Of a stretch of 64,000 nucleotides of DNA, positions 27,402 to 36,533 are shown piece after piece. The notes beneath the pieces are model-generated. The model searched no databases. It saw only the letters and a list, made by a program, of their open reading frames with translations, and was not told where the DNA came from. Positions within the stretch are counted from its first letter, which is position 1. Each line of letters starts with the position of its first letter. Location: contig JAEWJT010000014.1 in the NCBI GenBank assembly GCA_023386345.1, forward strand, positions 22,813 to 86,812, given 5' to 3'. The position numbers were made by a program, and so were the translations under genes. Source of the stretch: Bacillota bacterium (GTDB taxonomy: Bacteria > Bacillota > Clostridia > Tissierellales > Sedimentibacteraceae).

Positions 27402-27623
27402 ATGGATATTTTTGGGCGGTTTTATGGTATAATAAGCATCAGAAGGAGCTATAAAGATAGTGATAAATTTAATAATTATAGCATTTCTATTGAGAAAACC
27501 AATTATCAGATAGAATTAATCCGATTTTATTTTAAGTCTCGTGCATGGTATGTCAAAGGTTTTTGCTTAAGCATACAGGATATGCGATTATTTATCGAGA
27601 GATTATTAAAAATAAATTTATAA
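27402..27623 (+). pseudogene. C-terminal remnant of a WYL-domain transcriptional regulator
   Basis: A 73-codon frame whose second half reads IRFYFKSRAWYVKGFCLSI and then MRLFIERL. This closely follows the conserved WYL stretch of YafY/DeoR-type regulators (F-K-S-xxWY-x-GFC...D-R-F). The N-terminal HTH and most of the WYL domain are absent and no ribosome binding site precedes the ATG. I read it as the end of a lost regulator; a short expressed peptide cannot be excluded. Confidence 0.6.
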
Positions 27624-27742
27624 AACAGTAAAAAAATATTTATAATATGACATACAGTTGTCAAACTAAGTAGTTTATAATGTAAAGAAATGAATTAGCA
27701 TAGCTTTTAGCTATGACTTTATTATACAAGGAGAAATATATT

Positions 27743-28588
27743 ATGATTGAATTACCTGAAGCGTATGTCTTGTCAGAACAAATTAACCAAACACTTGTTG
27801 GTAAGACTGTTATGAATGTAACAGCAAATGCACATCCTCATACCTTTGCATGGTACACTGGCAATCCAAATACATATCATGAAAAGCTATATGGTAAGAA
27901 AATAATCTCGTCAAATCCTGGTACAGGCTATACCTGTGGTGGAAATGTTGAGATTTTATGTGATGATATGCTGATGGTGATAAGCACACCTATTAAATAT
28001 CATGCGTCTAGTGAAAAATTACCAGCTAAACATCAGCTTTTAATTGAGTTTGAGGATGGCACTTACATGAGTTGTACGGTGCAAATGTGGGGTGCTATGT
28101 TCTGTTTTCCTGCAGGAGAGGATGGCTTACCAAATAATTATGTTTGCAATCGATGCCCTGATCCACTGACTGAGGCATTTAACAAAGATTATTTTGACAC
28201 ATTGTGGAATAATACAAAGCAATCCTTAAGTGTTAAAGCCTTTCTTGCCACCGAGCAAAGGATACCAGGATTGGGCAATGGTGTTTTGCATGATATTTTA
28301 TGGAATGCTAATACACATCCTAAACGTAAGCTGCAAACATTTAATGATAATGAAAAAGAAAAGTTATATCATAGCATTAAATCTATCTTGCTTTCTATGA
28401 AAGTACAAGGTGGGCGTGATACAGAGCGTGATTTGTTTGGTAACAAAGGTGCTTATAAAACTGTTCTTTCTGCTAATACATTCAAATATTCATGCCCGTG
28501 TTGCGGTAATGATATAATTCGTGAAGCTTATTTGGGTGGGAATATATATTACTGTCCTGTTTGTCAGCCAGTTGAAAGAGGTAGATAA
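27743..28588 (+). CDS. Fpg/Nei-family DNA glycosylase-like protein lacking Pro2
   Basis: A 281-residue member of the formamidopyrimidine-DNA glycosylase/endonuclease VIII family. It starts MIELPEAYVLSEQI; in active Fpg and Nei the second residue is the catalytic N-terminal Pro (MPELPEV), here Ile. Glu at position 3 remains. The H2TH region (IPGLGNGVLHDILWNANTHP) is excellent. The C-terminal zinc finger is complete (CPCCGND...YYCPVC). GGAGAAATATATT before ATG 27743 fixes the start. Without Pro2 it may use another base, bind damage without cutting, or be a specialised branch. The GNAT gene follows directly. Confidence 0.88.
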   Translation: MIELPEAYVLSEQINQTLVGKTVMNVTANAHPHTFAWYTGNPNTYHEKLYGKKIISSNPGTGYTCGGNVEILCDDMLMVISTPIKYHASSEKLPAKHQLLIEFEDGTYMSCTVQMWGAMFCFPAGEDGLPNNYVCNRCPDPLTEAFNKDYFDTLWNNTKQSLSVKAFLATEQRIPGLGNGVLHDILWNANTHPKRKLQTFNDNEKEKLYHSIKSILLSMKVQGGRDTERDLFGNKGAYKTVLSANTFKYSCPCCGNDIIREAYLGGNIYYCPVCQPVERGR

Positions 28589-28589
28589 T

Positions 28590-29327
28590 ATGAGTAATTA
28601 CGAAAGTATGAAATTTATTGATGATGGTGCGATATTTTATCTTGATTTTTTTGCAGATGCCATTCACATGGAAACTATAGACAATGGAATTTATCGTATA
28701 ATAAAACCAAAAGAAAATGAGCAAGGTATATGCTTTGTTTATGACATAAGGCTTGAGCATTTAACTAATGATGAAGCAAAAGATAAAATTGCAGAAATTA
28801 AGTCTCTTTCGCTGCCAGTTTGGTGGCCACTTCATTCAAAGAGAATCCTTGATTTAGTAAATGATAATAATCCGGTGGCACAGTTATCAAATGAAAGTGA
28901 CGAATTTTATATGATGCTTTTACCAGAAAATCAGCTAGAAAGCACACCAAATAATGAAGTTATTAAAAGGGTGAAAACAATTGATGATTTCAAAATCTGG
29001 GTTGATATAGCTAACCAAGTTTTATCAGGAGGTTATCAGGATATACATCCAATAAACCATTATAGCTGGTGCGAAAAGGGAAAATTAATTCCGTATATTG
29101 CATATGTTGATAATAAACCAGCAGCAATAGCTGCGATAATGGATAATAGCGGTATTGCATCACTAGAATTTGTTGCAACGCTTGAAGAACATCGTCGTAA
29201 AGGTTTAGCAAAGGAAGTTTGTATTAATGCAATTCGCAGTGCATTTGAAAATGGTGCGAAAATTATCACAACACGAGCATTTTATCCAGCGAATTTAATA
29301 TATCAATCATTGGGATTCAAAAGATAG
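28590..29327 (+). CDS. GNAT-family N-acetyltransferase
   Basis: A 245-residue protein with the GNAT fold in its C-terminal half: acetyl-CoA loop EEHRRKGLAKEVC (Q/RxxGxG/A-like) and the closing beta strand with LIYQSLGFKR. The N-terminal half (about 1-125) is a separate, poorly recognised domain, as in two-domain GNATs. GAAAGAGGT precedes ATG 28590, one base after the glycosylase stop, so the two are coupled. The protein ends right at LGFKR, earlier than most GNATs, and a different frame continues with a zinc ribbon. Confidence 0.85.
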   Translation: MSNYESMKFIDDGAIFYLDFFADAIHMETIDNGIYRIIKPKENEQGICFVYDIRLEHLTNDEAKDKIAEIKSLSLPVWWPLHSKRILDLVNDNNPVAQLSNESDEFYMMLLPENQLESTPNNEVIKRVKTIDDFKIWVDIANQVLSGGYQDIHPINHYSWCEKGKLIPYIAYVDNKPAAIAAIMDNSGIASLEFVATLEEHRRKGLAKEVCINAIRSAFENGAKIITTRAFYPANLIYQSLGFKR

Positions 29328-29332
29328 ATAAG

Positions 29333-29500
29333 GGCTTTCTTGTTTGTCAATCTTGTGACATGCCTATGACTAAAAAAGAGGATTTTGGAACAGAAAAAGA
29401 TTGGCTTGCAGATGGAAAGGTCTGTCATTGTATAGCTTGTGTTGCTGCGCGTAAGTGTGTTTCAGATATAAAATTAATGGAGGTAAGCAATGGATATTAA
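29333..29500 (+). pseudogene. Zinc-ribbon domain in another frame after the GNAT gene
   Basis: A frame without ATG near its start encodes FLVCQSCDMPMTKKEDFG and then VCHCIACVAARKC, matching the small putative zinc-ribbon domain of the CQSCGMP type. It continues on from the GNAT stop region with a 1-2 nt frame offset and ends at TAA 29498, overlapping the next gene by 11 nt. It is either a separate gene with an unusual start, or the C-terminal domain of the GNAT protein lost by a frameshift. Confidence 0.55.
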
Positions 29501-30104
29501 TAATTATTTATCGGAGATATCTGTAAAAAATGGTTTAGATATTAAAACACTACAATTCCCTAATTGTGAGCTTGATCCGAATAAAATCGAGGTCATAATG
29601 ATTAGTGAAGTCCCGTCACAAAACCCAGATGATGGATTTTATAGCAAAGCCATTGATCCTGACTATATGCGAACAACTCGCAGTTTATTTGCTGATGCGG
29701 GAGTACCAGTCAAAAATATTGATGACATTTTATGCAAGGGAATTTATATTACAACTGCTGTAAAATCACCAAAAACTGGCTATAAGGTAGATACTGATAT
29801 AATCAAAGCGCATTTGCCACTTCTCGAAGCAGAGCTTATGTTGTTCTCAAACCTTAAAGTGATTATGTTAATGGGTGATGTAGCGAAAAAGTCAGTTAAT
29901 ATGATTGTAAAGTCAAAAACAAAGAAAAATGTTATACCATCAGAGTCAACTTATAAAATACGAGACAATGAATATTACTGGAATTCCATACGAGTGTTCC
30001 CATCTTACATCATGACTGGTGGAAATATTTTAATTGAAAAATCAAAATGTATTATGATTGCAGACGATATTAGGAGAATGATGGAGATAATAAGTAATTA
30101 TTAA
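29490..30104 (+). CDS. Uracil-DNA glycosylase superfamily-like protein
   Basis: A 204-residue protein. IEVIMISEVPSQNPDDGFY resembles motif A of UDG-superfamily proteins (G-E-x-P), LKVIMLMGDVAKKSVN is the core strand, and VFPSYIMTGGNI takes the place of the HP(S/T) motif B. The catalytic residues are not canonical, so activity on uracil is uncertain. GGAGGTAAGC precedes the ATG. It follows the Fpg-like and GNAT genes in one unit, which fits a DNA-repair or base-processing theme. Confidence 0.6.
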   Translation: MDINNYLSEISVKNGLDIKTLQFPNCELDPNKIEVIMISEVPSQNPDDGFYSKAIDPDYMRTTRSLFADAGVPVKNIDDILCKGIYITTAVKSPKTGYKVDTDIIKAHLPLLEAELMLFSNLKVIMLMGDVAKKSVNMIVKSKTKKNVIPSESTYKIRDNEYYWNSIRVFPSYIMTGGNILIEKSKCIMIADDIRRMMEIISNY

Positions 30105-30265
30105 AATTGCTTAGATTATAACAAAACAACTGATTTTATCTAATCTTTATGTGGTTTATATTTGATAGTATTAAATTCAATCAAATTAAAATCTTGTTGA
30201 CATTTTTTATATTGTTAAATATAATATAGTTGAATAATGTCAAAAAACAGCATAAGGAGAATTAA

Positions 30266-30961
30266 ATGGAAATAAACAATTTATTAAACCCAAAATTTTT
30301 TATTTTAGACAATAAGGAATTATTAGTTCTTTATTCGGATTTTCTTGTTTTGAATTTAAAATTATCTGAACGAGAAAAATTCATTGAAAACATTTCAAAC
30401 GGCAATATTCGTATTGAAGATTTAGAGCAAAATATTGATAAGAAAAACAATGTAGCGGTAATAAAGATAGGCTCAATTGTAGGAATGTACACAGATGTAA
30501 AACATGATGACAAACTCAAGCTTGCCTTTAAGCACTTTGGAACTAACAAATTGAATAATAAAAAAATATCCTTTATAAATATAGAAGAAAAGGATAAATT
30601 TATTAGTGAAATATTTAGTTACATAAAAAATGATTTTTCATATGAAAAGTGCAAAAATAATCTATTAGGATCTATTCGTGTTCCTTTTAAACACATGCTT
30701 CAAGTCCTTATTGCTGGAGGCTTTTTATCATGGCTTGCTTATTATATGGAAACATCAGATGGGTATTCTTTCCGTGTTCCTATTATTTTTTATCCTGTAG
30801 TTTTGATAATGGAATATATAGGTTATAAACCTGTAGTAGCTCTAACTGGCTTTTTATTATTAATAATGATTGCATGGGCTGTGAAAAACATAATAAAACC
30901 AACAGAGAAGCTAGTAATTGAACGAAAAAATATACAACTAGAGAATGTAATTGATAGATAA
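30266..30961 (+). CDS. Membrane protein of unknown function
   Basis: A 231-residue protein. The N-terminal 130 residues are a soluble, beta-rich region that could be PH-like (AVIKIGSIVGMYTDVKHDDKL). Then come hydrophobic helices at about 148-166 and 178-213 and a charged tail. No known family is recognised. GGAGAATTAA precedes the ATG; it is alone and closed by a strong hairpin. Confidence 0.7.
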   Translation: MEINNLLNPKFFILDNKELLVLYSDFLVLNLKLSEREKFIENISNGNIRIEDLEQNIDKKNNVAVIKIGSIVGMYTDVKHDDKLKLAFKHFGTNKLNNKKISFINIEEKDKFISEIFSYIKNDFSYEKCKNNLLGSIRVPFKHMLQVLIAGGFLSWLAYYMETSDGYSFRVPIIFYPVVLIMEYIGYKPVVALTGFLLLIMIAWAVKNIIKPTEKLVIERKNIQLENVIDR

Positions 30962-30980
30962 GATATAAATTTAGCGATAT

Positions 30981-31034
30981 ACTCCCCTTATGGTAGACAG
31001 TTAAAATAATAAAACTGTTTATGATAAGGGGAGT
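30981..31034. terminator. Bidirectional terminator between convergent genes
   Basis: ACTCCCCTTA pairs with TAAGGGGAGT, with an inner ACAGTT/AACTGT stem. A-rich and T-rich flanks let it serve the membrane protein gene (plus) and the YeiH gene (minus), which converge here. Confidence 0.88.
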
Positions 31035-31042
31035 TTATTTTG

Positions 31043-32068
31043 TTACATTATCGCTTGTAACAAAGCTTGTGCACCAAGTGCAACAAAAACTACAGAGGTG
31101 TCAATCAGGACTCCTAGAAGCATTGGTTTCCAACCTACCCCTTTGACTTCATTTAAACTTGTTTTGAGTCCAATAGCGCCTAATGCCATTACCATAAAGA
31201 GTTTTGATAGCATGGATATGCTTGTTACTGCTGGTTTTGGAATCAGTCCAGTGCTTTTTATTGCAACCACTGCTATAAACATTAGTATGAACCATGGAAA
31301 AATATTTATTAACTTTGGTTTTTCCATTTGCATTGTGGGTTGCTCTTGTCCAAGCTTTACCTTTTTTCTGGCGTGAATAATAGAGAAAATCAGCACAATA
31401 GGTACGATGAACAATGTACGTGTTAGTTTTACAATTACTGCAAAGCTACCTGCTGCTTCTGAAAAGCCATATCCTGCTGCTACAACTGAGGAGGTATCAT
31501 TCACTGCTGTACCTACCCAAAGACCATAACTGGTATCAGTCAGTCCCATTAAATTTCCTAGCCATGGAAATATGATTACAGTCAACAAATCAAATAAAAA
31601 GGTAGCCGATATAGCATAAGCAATATCGCGATCTTCAGCCTCAATAGCTGGGCCTAATGTTGCAACTGCTGTTCCTCCGCATATTGCTGTACTGGCTGAA
31701 AGCATACTTGACAGCTTCCAATTTACTTTAAATAAGCGTCCTAAAATGTATCCACCGCCAAAAGCTGTAAAAAGCGTAAAGCACATAAGTCCCAGTGCAT
31801 ATTTTCCCACTGTAAGTATTTGAGAAAAACTAAGTGTTACTCCCATTAAAATAATGCCAATCTTTAAAATTCTTTTAGAAGTGAATTGAATTCCGTCTGA
31901 TAGGAAAGAAAACTTTTTGATAATAGGGTTAAAAATCATTCCTAACAGTAAGGCTAAAACACTGGAGCCTAGCAAGTCTCCTGGAATTATATTGCTTATA
32001 ATCATTGAAAATGCACCTAGTAACAGTGTAAATAACAATCCAGGAAAAATTTTTTTAATAGTATTCAT
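31043..32068 (-). CDS. YeiH-family putative sulfate/anion exporter
   Basis: A 341-residue membrane protein with about ten hydrophobic helices. It has the conserved YeiH/UPF0324 segments ILKIGIILMGVTLS, AICGGTAVATLGP and GTAVNDTSSVVAAGY. Members are predicted to export sulfonate or sulfite-related anions. A LysR regulator is divergently encoded 118 nt away, the usual CysB/YeiE-like arrangement. The minus-strand start context is weak-to-moderate. Substrate is inferred from the family only. Confidence 0.92.
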   Translation of the reverse strand: MNTIKKIFPGLLFTLLLGAFSMIISNIIPGDLLGSSVLALLLGMIFNPIIKKFSFLSDGIQFTSKRILKIGIILMGVTLSFSQILTVGKYALGLMCFTLFTAFGGGYILGRLFKVNWKLSSMLSASTAICGGTAVATLGPAIEAEDRDIAYAISATFLFDLLTVIIFPWLGNLMGLTDTSYGLWVGTAVNDTSSVVAAGYGFSEAAGSFAVIVKLTRTLFIVPIVLIFSIIHARKKVKLGQEQPTMQMEKPKLINIFPWFILMFIAVVAIKSTGLIPKPAVTSISMLSKLFMVMALGAIGLKTSLNEVKGVGWKPMLLGVLIDTSVVFVALGAQALLQAIM

Positions 32069-32186
32069 AATTGATGTCCTTTGTATTAAAGTATTTTAAA
32101 ACTAGATTGATTATAGCAACCAAATGTGATAAAATCAAATTATAGATTTTTATATTACTATTAGTTAAACTTATAGAGGAGATTAT

Positions 32187-33074
32187 ATGTTAGATTTTAG
32201 ACATGAGACATTTTTAACACTCTGCCAAATTCGCAGTTATACAAAAACAGCACAGGTATTGCACTTAACCCAGCCTGCTATAAGCCAGCATATTAAAGCT
32301 CTCGAGGAGTATTATGGACATCGCTTATTTATCTATAAAGATAAGCAGCTTTTACTTACTGAACATGGAGAACAGTTATATAAATTTATCACAACTGTTT
32401 CAGCTGACAGTGATTATATGACAACATTGCTTCGCAGAAAAAACCTTAAAAATCATCCTATCAATTTCGGAGCTACTCTAACAATTGGAGAATATGTAAT
32501 GCCAAATATTTTGGAGGCATTAATTAAGAAAGAACCTGACACTCCAATTCGAATGATTGTTGATAATACACAGCACTTACTTATAAAGCTTGATGATGGA
32601 GAAATTCAATTCGCATTAATTGAAGGCTTTTTTGATAAAACTGTTTACCATTCCGAATTGTTCGTACTGGAGCCATTTATTGCGGTTTGTAGACCTGATT
32701 CTCAATTTGCTGGAAAAGAGTTAAGCTTTCAGGATATTATAAAAAGTCGCTTGATTCTAAGGGAAAAGGGTTCTGGAACACGTGAAATATTAGAACATCA
32801 GCTCCAACAGCATAATCTTTCCATCAATAGTTTTTCTAACATAACGGAAATTGGTAATATGGCAGTTATTAAAAAGTTAGTTGAGGATGGGCTAGGTATA
32901 ACATTTCTGTACAAAGCAGCCGTAGTAAAGGAAATTTCAGAAGGCAGGCTTAGTAAATTAAATATAAATGGAAATGATATTCAGAGAGAGTTTAATTTTG
33001 TTTTTCTTAAAAATAGCATACATACTGATGAGTTTTTATCTTGGTTTAAAATATTTAAAGAACTTAGTATATGA
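32187..33074 (+). CDS. LysR-family transcriptional regulator
   Basis: A 295-residue regulator with an N-terminal HTH (about 3-62: FLTLCQIRSYTKTAQVLHLTQPAISQHIKALE in outline) and a LysR substrate-binding domain (about 90-290). AGAGGAGATTAT precedes the ATG. It is divergent from the YeiH exporter and most likely activates it; in many bacteria this pair (YeiE/YeiH-like) responds to sulfite. The shared 118-nt intergenic region should contain its T-N11-A boxes. Confidence 0.92.
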   Translation: MLDFRHETFLTLCQIRSYTKTAQVLHLTQPAISQHIKALEEYYGHRLFIYKDKQLLLTEHGEQLYKFITTVSADSDYMTTLLRRKNLKNHPINFGATLTIGEYVMPNILEALIKKEPDTPIRMIVDNTQHLLIKLDDGEIQFALIEGFFDKTVYHSELFVLEPFIAVCRPDSQFAGKELSFQDIIKSRLILREKGSGTREILEHQLQQHNLSINSFSNITEIGNMAVIKKLVEDGLGITFLYKAAVVKEISEGRLSKLNINGNDIQREFNFVFLKNSIHTDEFLSWFKIFKELSI

Positions 33075-33212
33075 GATTTTTGCTGTATTAATCTTTTTTA
33101 TTTTTATTCAATAAGCTAGACTAAAATTAAACGTGTAGATAATAATAGTATCCAAATAAATCGACATGAATATATATAATATAACACTTAATGTAAAAAA
33201 AGGAGTGATATT

Positions 33213-33332
33213 ATGAGTTGTTGTCGTTTAAGATTTTGTAGACGATGCTGTAGATTTACTTGGCATAGATGTTGTTCACGATGTGGATGTTGGTTTTGCA
33301 CTTGTTGTAATTCAAATTGTCCTAGATGTTAA
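33213..33332 (+). CDS. Cysteine/arginine-rich microprotein
   Basis: A 39-residue open frame after AAAGGAG. 14 of 39 residues are Cys and 8 are Arg (begins MSCCRLRFCRRCCRF, ends NSNCPRC), with several CC and CxxC pairs. The strong ribosome binding site and a perfect palindrome 16 nt after the stop support a real gene. It could be a metal-binding (metallothionein-like) peptide or a cross-linked spore-coat component; no family is recognised. Confidence 0.6.
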   Translation: MSCCRLRFCRRCCRFTWHRCCSRCGCWFCTCCNSNCPRC

Positions 33333-33347
33333 TATAAATTAATAAAA

Positions 33348-33366
33348 CAGGTGGAATTTCCACCTG
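33348..33366 (+). terminator. Palindrome after the Cys-rich microprotein
   Basis: CAGGTGGAA-A-TTTCCACCTG, a 9-bp stem. No T run follows, so termination would be weak. From 33367 to 33667 the sequence is AT-rich with no supported gene. Confidence 0.5.
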
Positions 33367-33667
33367 CTACATAATTAGAGAGATGTTGAAAATAAACTAT
33401 ATTTTTATTGAATACCTTAATAATGTTTGTTATAATTATTTAATAAATTATTTGTTTATAACACTTATAGAAATATTTAGTATAGAATAATATAGAGTTG
33501 TAGTTTAAATTCTTTACCAAGACAAAAAGATATCAATATTACAAATACAGCACAATGTCATTTGATTTCTTTTATTTTATTGAACACTATCATAAAATCT
33601 TGCGTTGATTTATGACAGTGTTTTGCTATAATAGGGAGTAGAATATAAATTTTTTTAGAAAGGATAA

Positions 33668-34585
33668 ATGAGAATAAGAATTATGATTTATAATTTTAGT
33701 CAAGAAGAATCACAGAAAATAATTGAACATTTTGGACAAGCATTTTTTGAAAAAGTTTTAAAAGATATTGAGATATATTCGATTAAGTGGAATTTGAAAA
33801 TATTGCAATTAGTTGATTATTATTCTGTAAATTGCATTTTTATATGTCATTCCCAACAATTTGGGAATGCAATACTCAAAATAACTAATCCATGTAGGGA
33901 AGTCTTTACAGAATTTAATACATTGCGTGAATACAATGGTAAATTATTTTGCAATGTTTTTGATGCTGATATGGATAATGGAATTATTCTTGAAGAGCTT
34001 ATAGAACCAGGTATACGATTACGTGATGAAAAATTAATTGAAAAAAGGCTTTTTGTTTTTTCAAACTTGTTTAATAATTTACATATTGTGCCTGATAATC
34101 CTAAAATTTATCCTACATATTTTGAGTGGGTAAGCAGGATTACAGACTACATGAGCAAGCAAAAAGATTACAAAGAACTATATTCATTTATGAAAAAAGC
34201 GAAAGATATATGTTCTTCCTTGTGCGAAATATATTGTAGAAACTTATTGTTGCACGGAGATTTTCATCACGATAATATTCTGCTTGGAAATAATAATGAA
34301 TATAGAATTATTGACCCAAAAGGTGTTATTGGTGATCCGATATTTGATATTGCACGGTTTATTATTAATGAGTTCCATGATAATGATAAAATATCATTTG
34401 AAGATTATCGTAAACATATAGAAGTGATTACAGAATATTTTGAGAAAAGCCTTAATGTTCCAATAGATATATTGAAAAAGTGTATTTTTATTGAAACAGC
34501 AATGGCAAATTGTTGGAATGTTGAAAGCGGTGAAGCACCTGATATGGACGGTGTTATTTATGCAGAAGCTATAATGAACGGTTGA
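33668..34585 (+). CDS. Aminoglycoside phosphotransferase-family kinase, APH(6)-like
   Basis: A 305-residue small-molecule kinase. LLLHGDFHHDNILLGNN is the Brenner catalytic loop and RIIDPKGVIGDPIFDIARF holds the metal-binding Asp in the form (DPKGVIGD) typical of the streptomycin/hydroxyurea kinase group. The N-terminal lobe is degenerate but of normal length. AAAGGA before ATG 33668 is close (4 nt); a second ATG at 33683 is the alternative. Whether it gives resistance or acts on a metabolite is unknown. Confidence 0.85.
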   Translation: MRIRIMIYNFSQEESQKIIEHFGQAFFEKVLKDIEIYSIKWNLKILQLVDYYSVNCIFICHSQQFGNAILKITNPCREVFTEFNTLREYNGKLFCNVFDADMDNGIILEELIEPGIRLRDEKLIEKRLFVFSNLFNNLHIVPDNPKIYPTYFEWVSRITDYMSKQKDYKELYSFMKKAKDICSSLCEIYCRNLLLHGDFHHDNILLGNNNEYRIIDPKGVIGDPIFDIARFIINEFHDNDKISFEDYRKHIEVITEYFEKSLNVPIDILKKCIFIETAMANCWNVESGEAPDMDGVIYAEAIMNG

Positions 34586-34616
34586 TTGCTATCATAGCAC
34601 AGTGGAGGTACCTATC

Positions 34617-35213
34617 ATGTTTTATGATGTTGAACAGAAATTAAAGAAAAAGAATAAGATATTATTTTCTCGTGACAGCGAATGTTTACAGGAGCTCAAA
34701 ATGATGATAGAACAACAAAAACATCGTACACTCGTTATGTGGGCTTTGGATTGTGCTAAGGTTCCTCTTGCACAGTTTGAAGAAAAATATCCACATGAGT
34801 TACGACCAAGAATGGCACTTGAACTTTGTGAAGCTTGGTCAAGAGGTAAAATCAAGATGCCTGCTGCTAAACGGTCTATTTTGGATGCTCATGCTGTTGC
34901 GAAAGAAATTGATGATAGTATATATGGTGCATTGTGCCATGCGGTTGGCCATGCTGGTGCTACTGTGCATGTTGAAACTCATGCCTTAGGGCTTCCATTT
35001 TATGAGCTGACATCACTTGTTTTAAAGTTTGAAAAAGATGAGTATCACAAGCGGATTCATGAAAAAATCAATTACTACTGTCAGCGACTCATATATTGGC
35101 AAGAAAACATTGATAAGCTTGATTTTGAATGGGCAAGTTTCTTAATGGACGACAATCGGCTCAATAAGGAAAAACTGCTGACCGAAAAAAGCAGAGCTGT
35201 CAAAAATTATTGA
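34617..35213 (+). CDS. Imm5-like putative immunity protein
   Basis: A 198-residue soluble, mostly helical protein. LCEAWSRGKIKMPAAKRSI, a run of AHAVAKEI, and ALCHAVGHAGATVHVETHALG match the His/Ala-rich core of the Imm5-type putative immunity family. GTGGAGGTACC precedes ATG 34617 (the frame itself opens at a GTG in the ribosome-binding region). It follows the APH gene by 31 nt. No toxin gene is seen next to it, so an orphan or general role is likely. Confidence 0.65.
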   Translation: MFYDVEQKLKKKNKILFSRDSECLQELKMMIEQQKHRTLVMWALDCAKVPLAQFEEKYPHELRPRMALELCEAWSRGKIKMPAAKRSILDAHAVAKEIDDSIYGALCHAVGHAGATVHVETHALGLPFYELTSLVLKFEKDEYHKRIHEKINYYCQRLIYWQENIDKLDFEWASFLMDDNRLNKEKLLTEKSRAVKNY

Positions 35214-35229
35214 CTACCCTGCTTTTTTT
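35185..35229 (+). terminator. Terminator overlapping the Imm5-like gene end
   Basis: AAAAAAGCAG pairs with CTGCTTTTTT and T7; the 5' arm lies inside the coding end. Confidence 0.65.
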
Positions 35230-35291
35230 GTAATGCTTAAATGATAAATATACTAAAAGATTGAAATTTATTTATATAATTTCACCATATG

Positions 35292-36245
35292 TTATAAAAT
35301 ACAAGGTATTATACACCCCGATGATAATGGATCAAAGATTGTATCTTGCCACCTTTTGAGCGCTGCTGGAAACCAGTCATCCCATTCTTTAGATCGGCTA
35401 TATTGGCAGCAGACAAAAAGCAAAACAGCAAGTGCAAAATAAGCATCTAAATATCTACGGTCTATTTTCCCACGAACACTTTCCCATCCACTTAGTAAAA
35501 GCTTTTGTTCATCACGATTTGACGTTGTTCCCATGAGACCTCCAAGGTCCATATAAGAATGTGCATACCCAGCAAGTGACCAGTCAATTAATCCTACACC
35601 TTTTCCTGTCCAAATCATGTTGCCAAAACCTGGATCGGCGTGAGCAATTAATTTTTCTTCTATACTATCCATTTCGTTCATAATAGAGGATACAGCGTTC
35701 AATGCCTTTATAATACTTTGTATGGATTCTTCTGAGAGATATTCGACACCTTGATTAGTCTTAGCAATAAGTCTTTCTATCAGCTCTTGATTATAAGAAA
35801 ATCTTGAAAAAGTATTTAATTTAGGACTGTTTTCCATAGTGTTTCTAAGTTCTGCGAAAGTTTGTCCAACAGAAATGAGCATTTGCTCAGTTCGTTCCTC
35901 TTTGTTTAGGGGTACACCGTCAACCCAGCTAAGTAAACTTACCAGTGTTCCGTCCGAAAGCCTTGCAAGTACATCGCCTGTAAGTGTTTCTATAGGCATT
36001 TGCACCAGAATATCTGTTTTGTCCTTTAATACACGTATAAGCTCAAGTTCGCCTCGCAAAAATGTCTCAGAATCATCATTAAATACTGATAAGTCAAATC
36101 CAGAGACTGGATTTTTCATACGCAGACAAAAAGATTTTTCCTCAGAATCAATGCGGTAAGTAAGATTTTCGTTATGCCTCAAGAGTGTAGTCTTAGCATT
36201 TTTAATACCATATAATGATAATGCTTCATTGATATAATCAGACAT
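35292..36245 (-). CDS. Phosphotransferase-family (APH/homoserine kinase-like) enzyme
   Basis: A 317-residue kinase-like protein. Catalytic loop KLIAHADPGFGNMIWT (HxDxxxxN with Ala-Asp spacing kept) and VGLIDWSLAGYAHSYMDL with the metal-binding Asp. The N-lobe begins TLLRHNENLTYRI, common in the COG2334-like choline/homoserine kinase group. GGAGAATAATTGCA precedes the ATG on the minus strand. It converges with the Imm5-like gene. The substrate is unknown. Confidence 0.85.
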   Translation of the reverse strand: MSDYINEALSLYGIKNAKTTLLRHNENLTYRIDSEEKSFCLRMKNPVSGFDLSVFNDDSETFLRGELELIRVLKDKTDILVQMPIETLTGDVLARLSDGTLVSLLSWVDGVPLNKEERTEQMLISVGQTFAELRNTMENSPKLNTFSRFSYNQELIERLIAKTNQGVEYLSEESIQSIIKALNAVSSIMNEMDSIEEKLIAHADPGFGNMIWTGKGVGLIDWSLAGYAHSYMDLGGLMGTTSNRDEQKLLLSGWESVRGKIDRRYLDAYFALAVLLFVCCQYSRSKEWDDWFPAALKRWQDTIFDPLSSGCIIPCIL

Positions 36246-36533
36246 TGCAATTATTCTCCTTTCAATATATAAATTACTGTTTATCGATATAAATAACTTT
36301 GCAGTGGATGCACTTTACTTGGACATTTTATCACAAAATATACCAAATCAAAAGGAATTTTTAGAAATATAAACATACAAAGTATAAAGTGAATTTCATA
36401 TGTAAAAGAATAATTAAAAGTATTTTTATATTTTGCAAAGAATTTTAATAAAATTTATATAAACACATAATTTCTACAAATTTACGAAATATAATGGGAA
36501 CATAAAAAAGCAAAATATTAGGGAGGACACTCA
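36246..36533. other. Divergent intergenic region
   Basis: AT-rich gap between the minus-strand kinase and the plus-strand metal locus. A TATAAT near 36489 is a possible -10 for the HMA-TauE gene. No ORF is supported. Confidence 0.4.
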
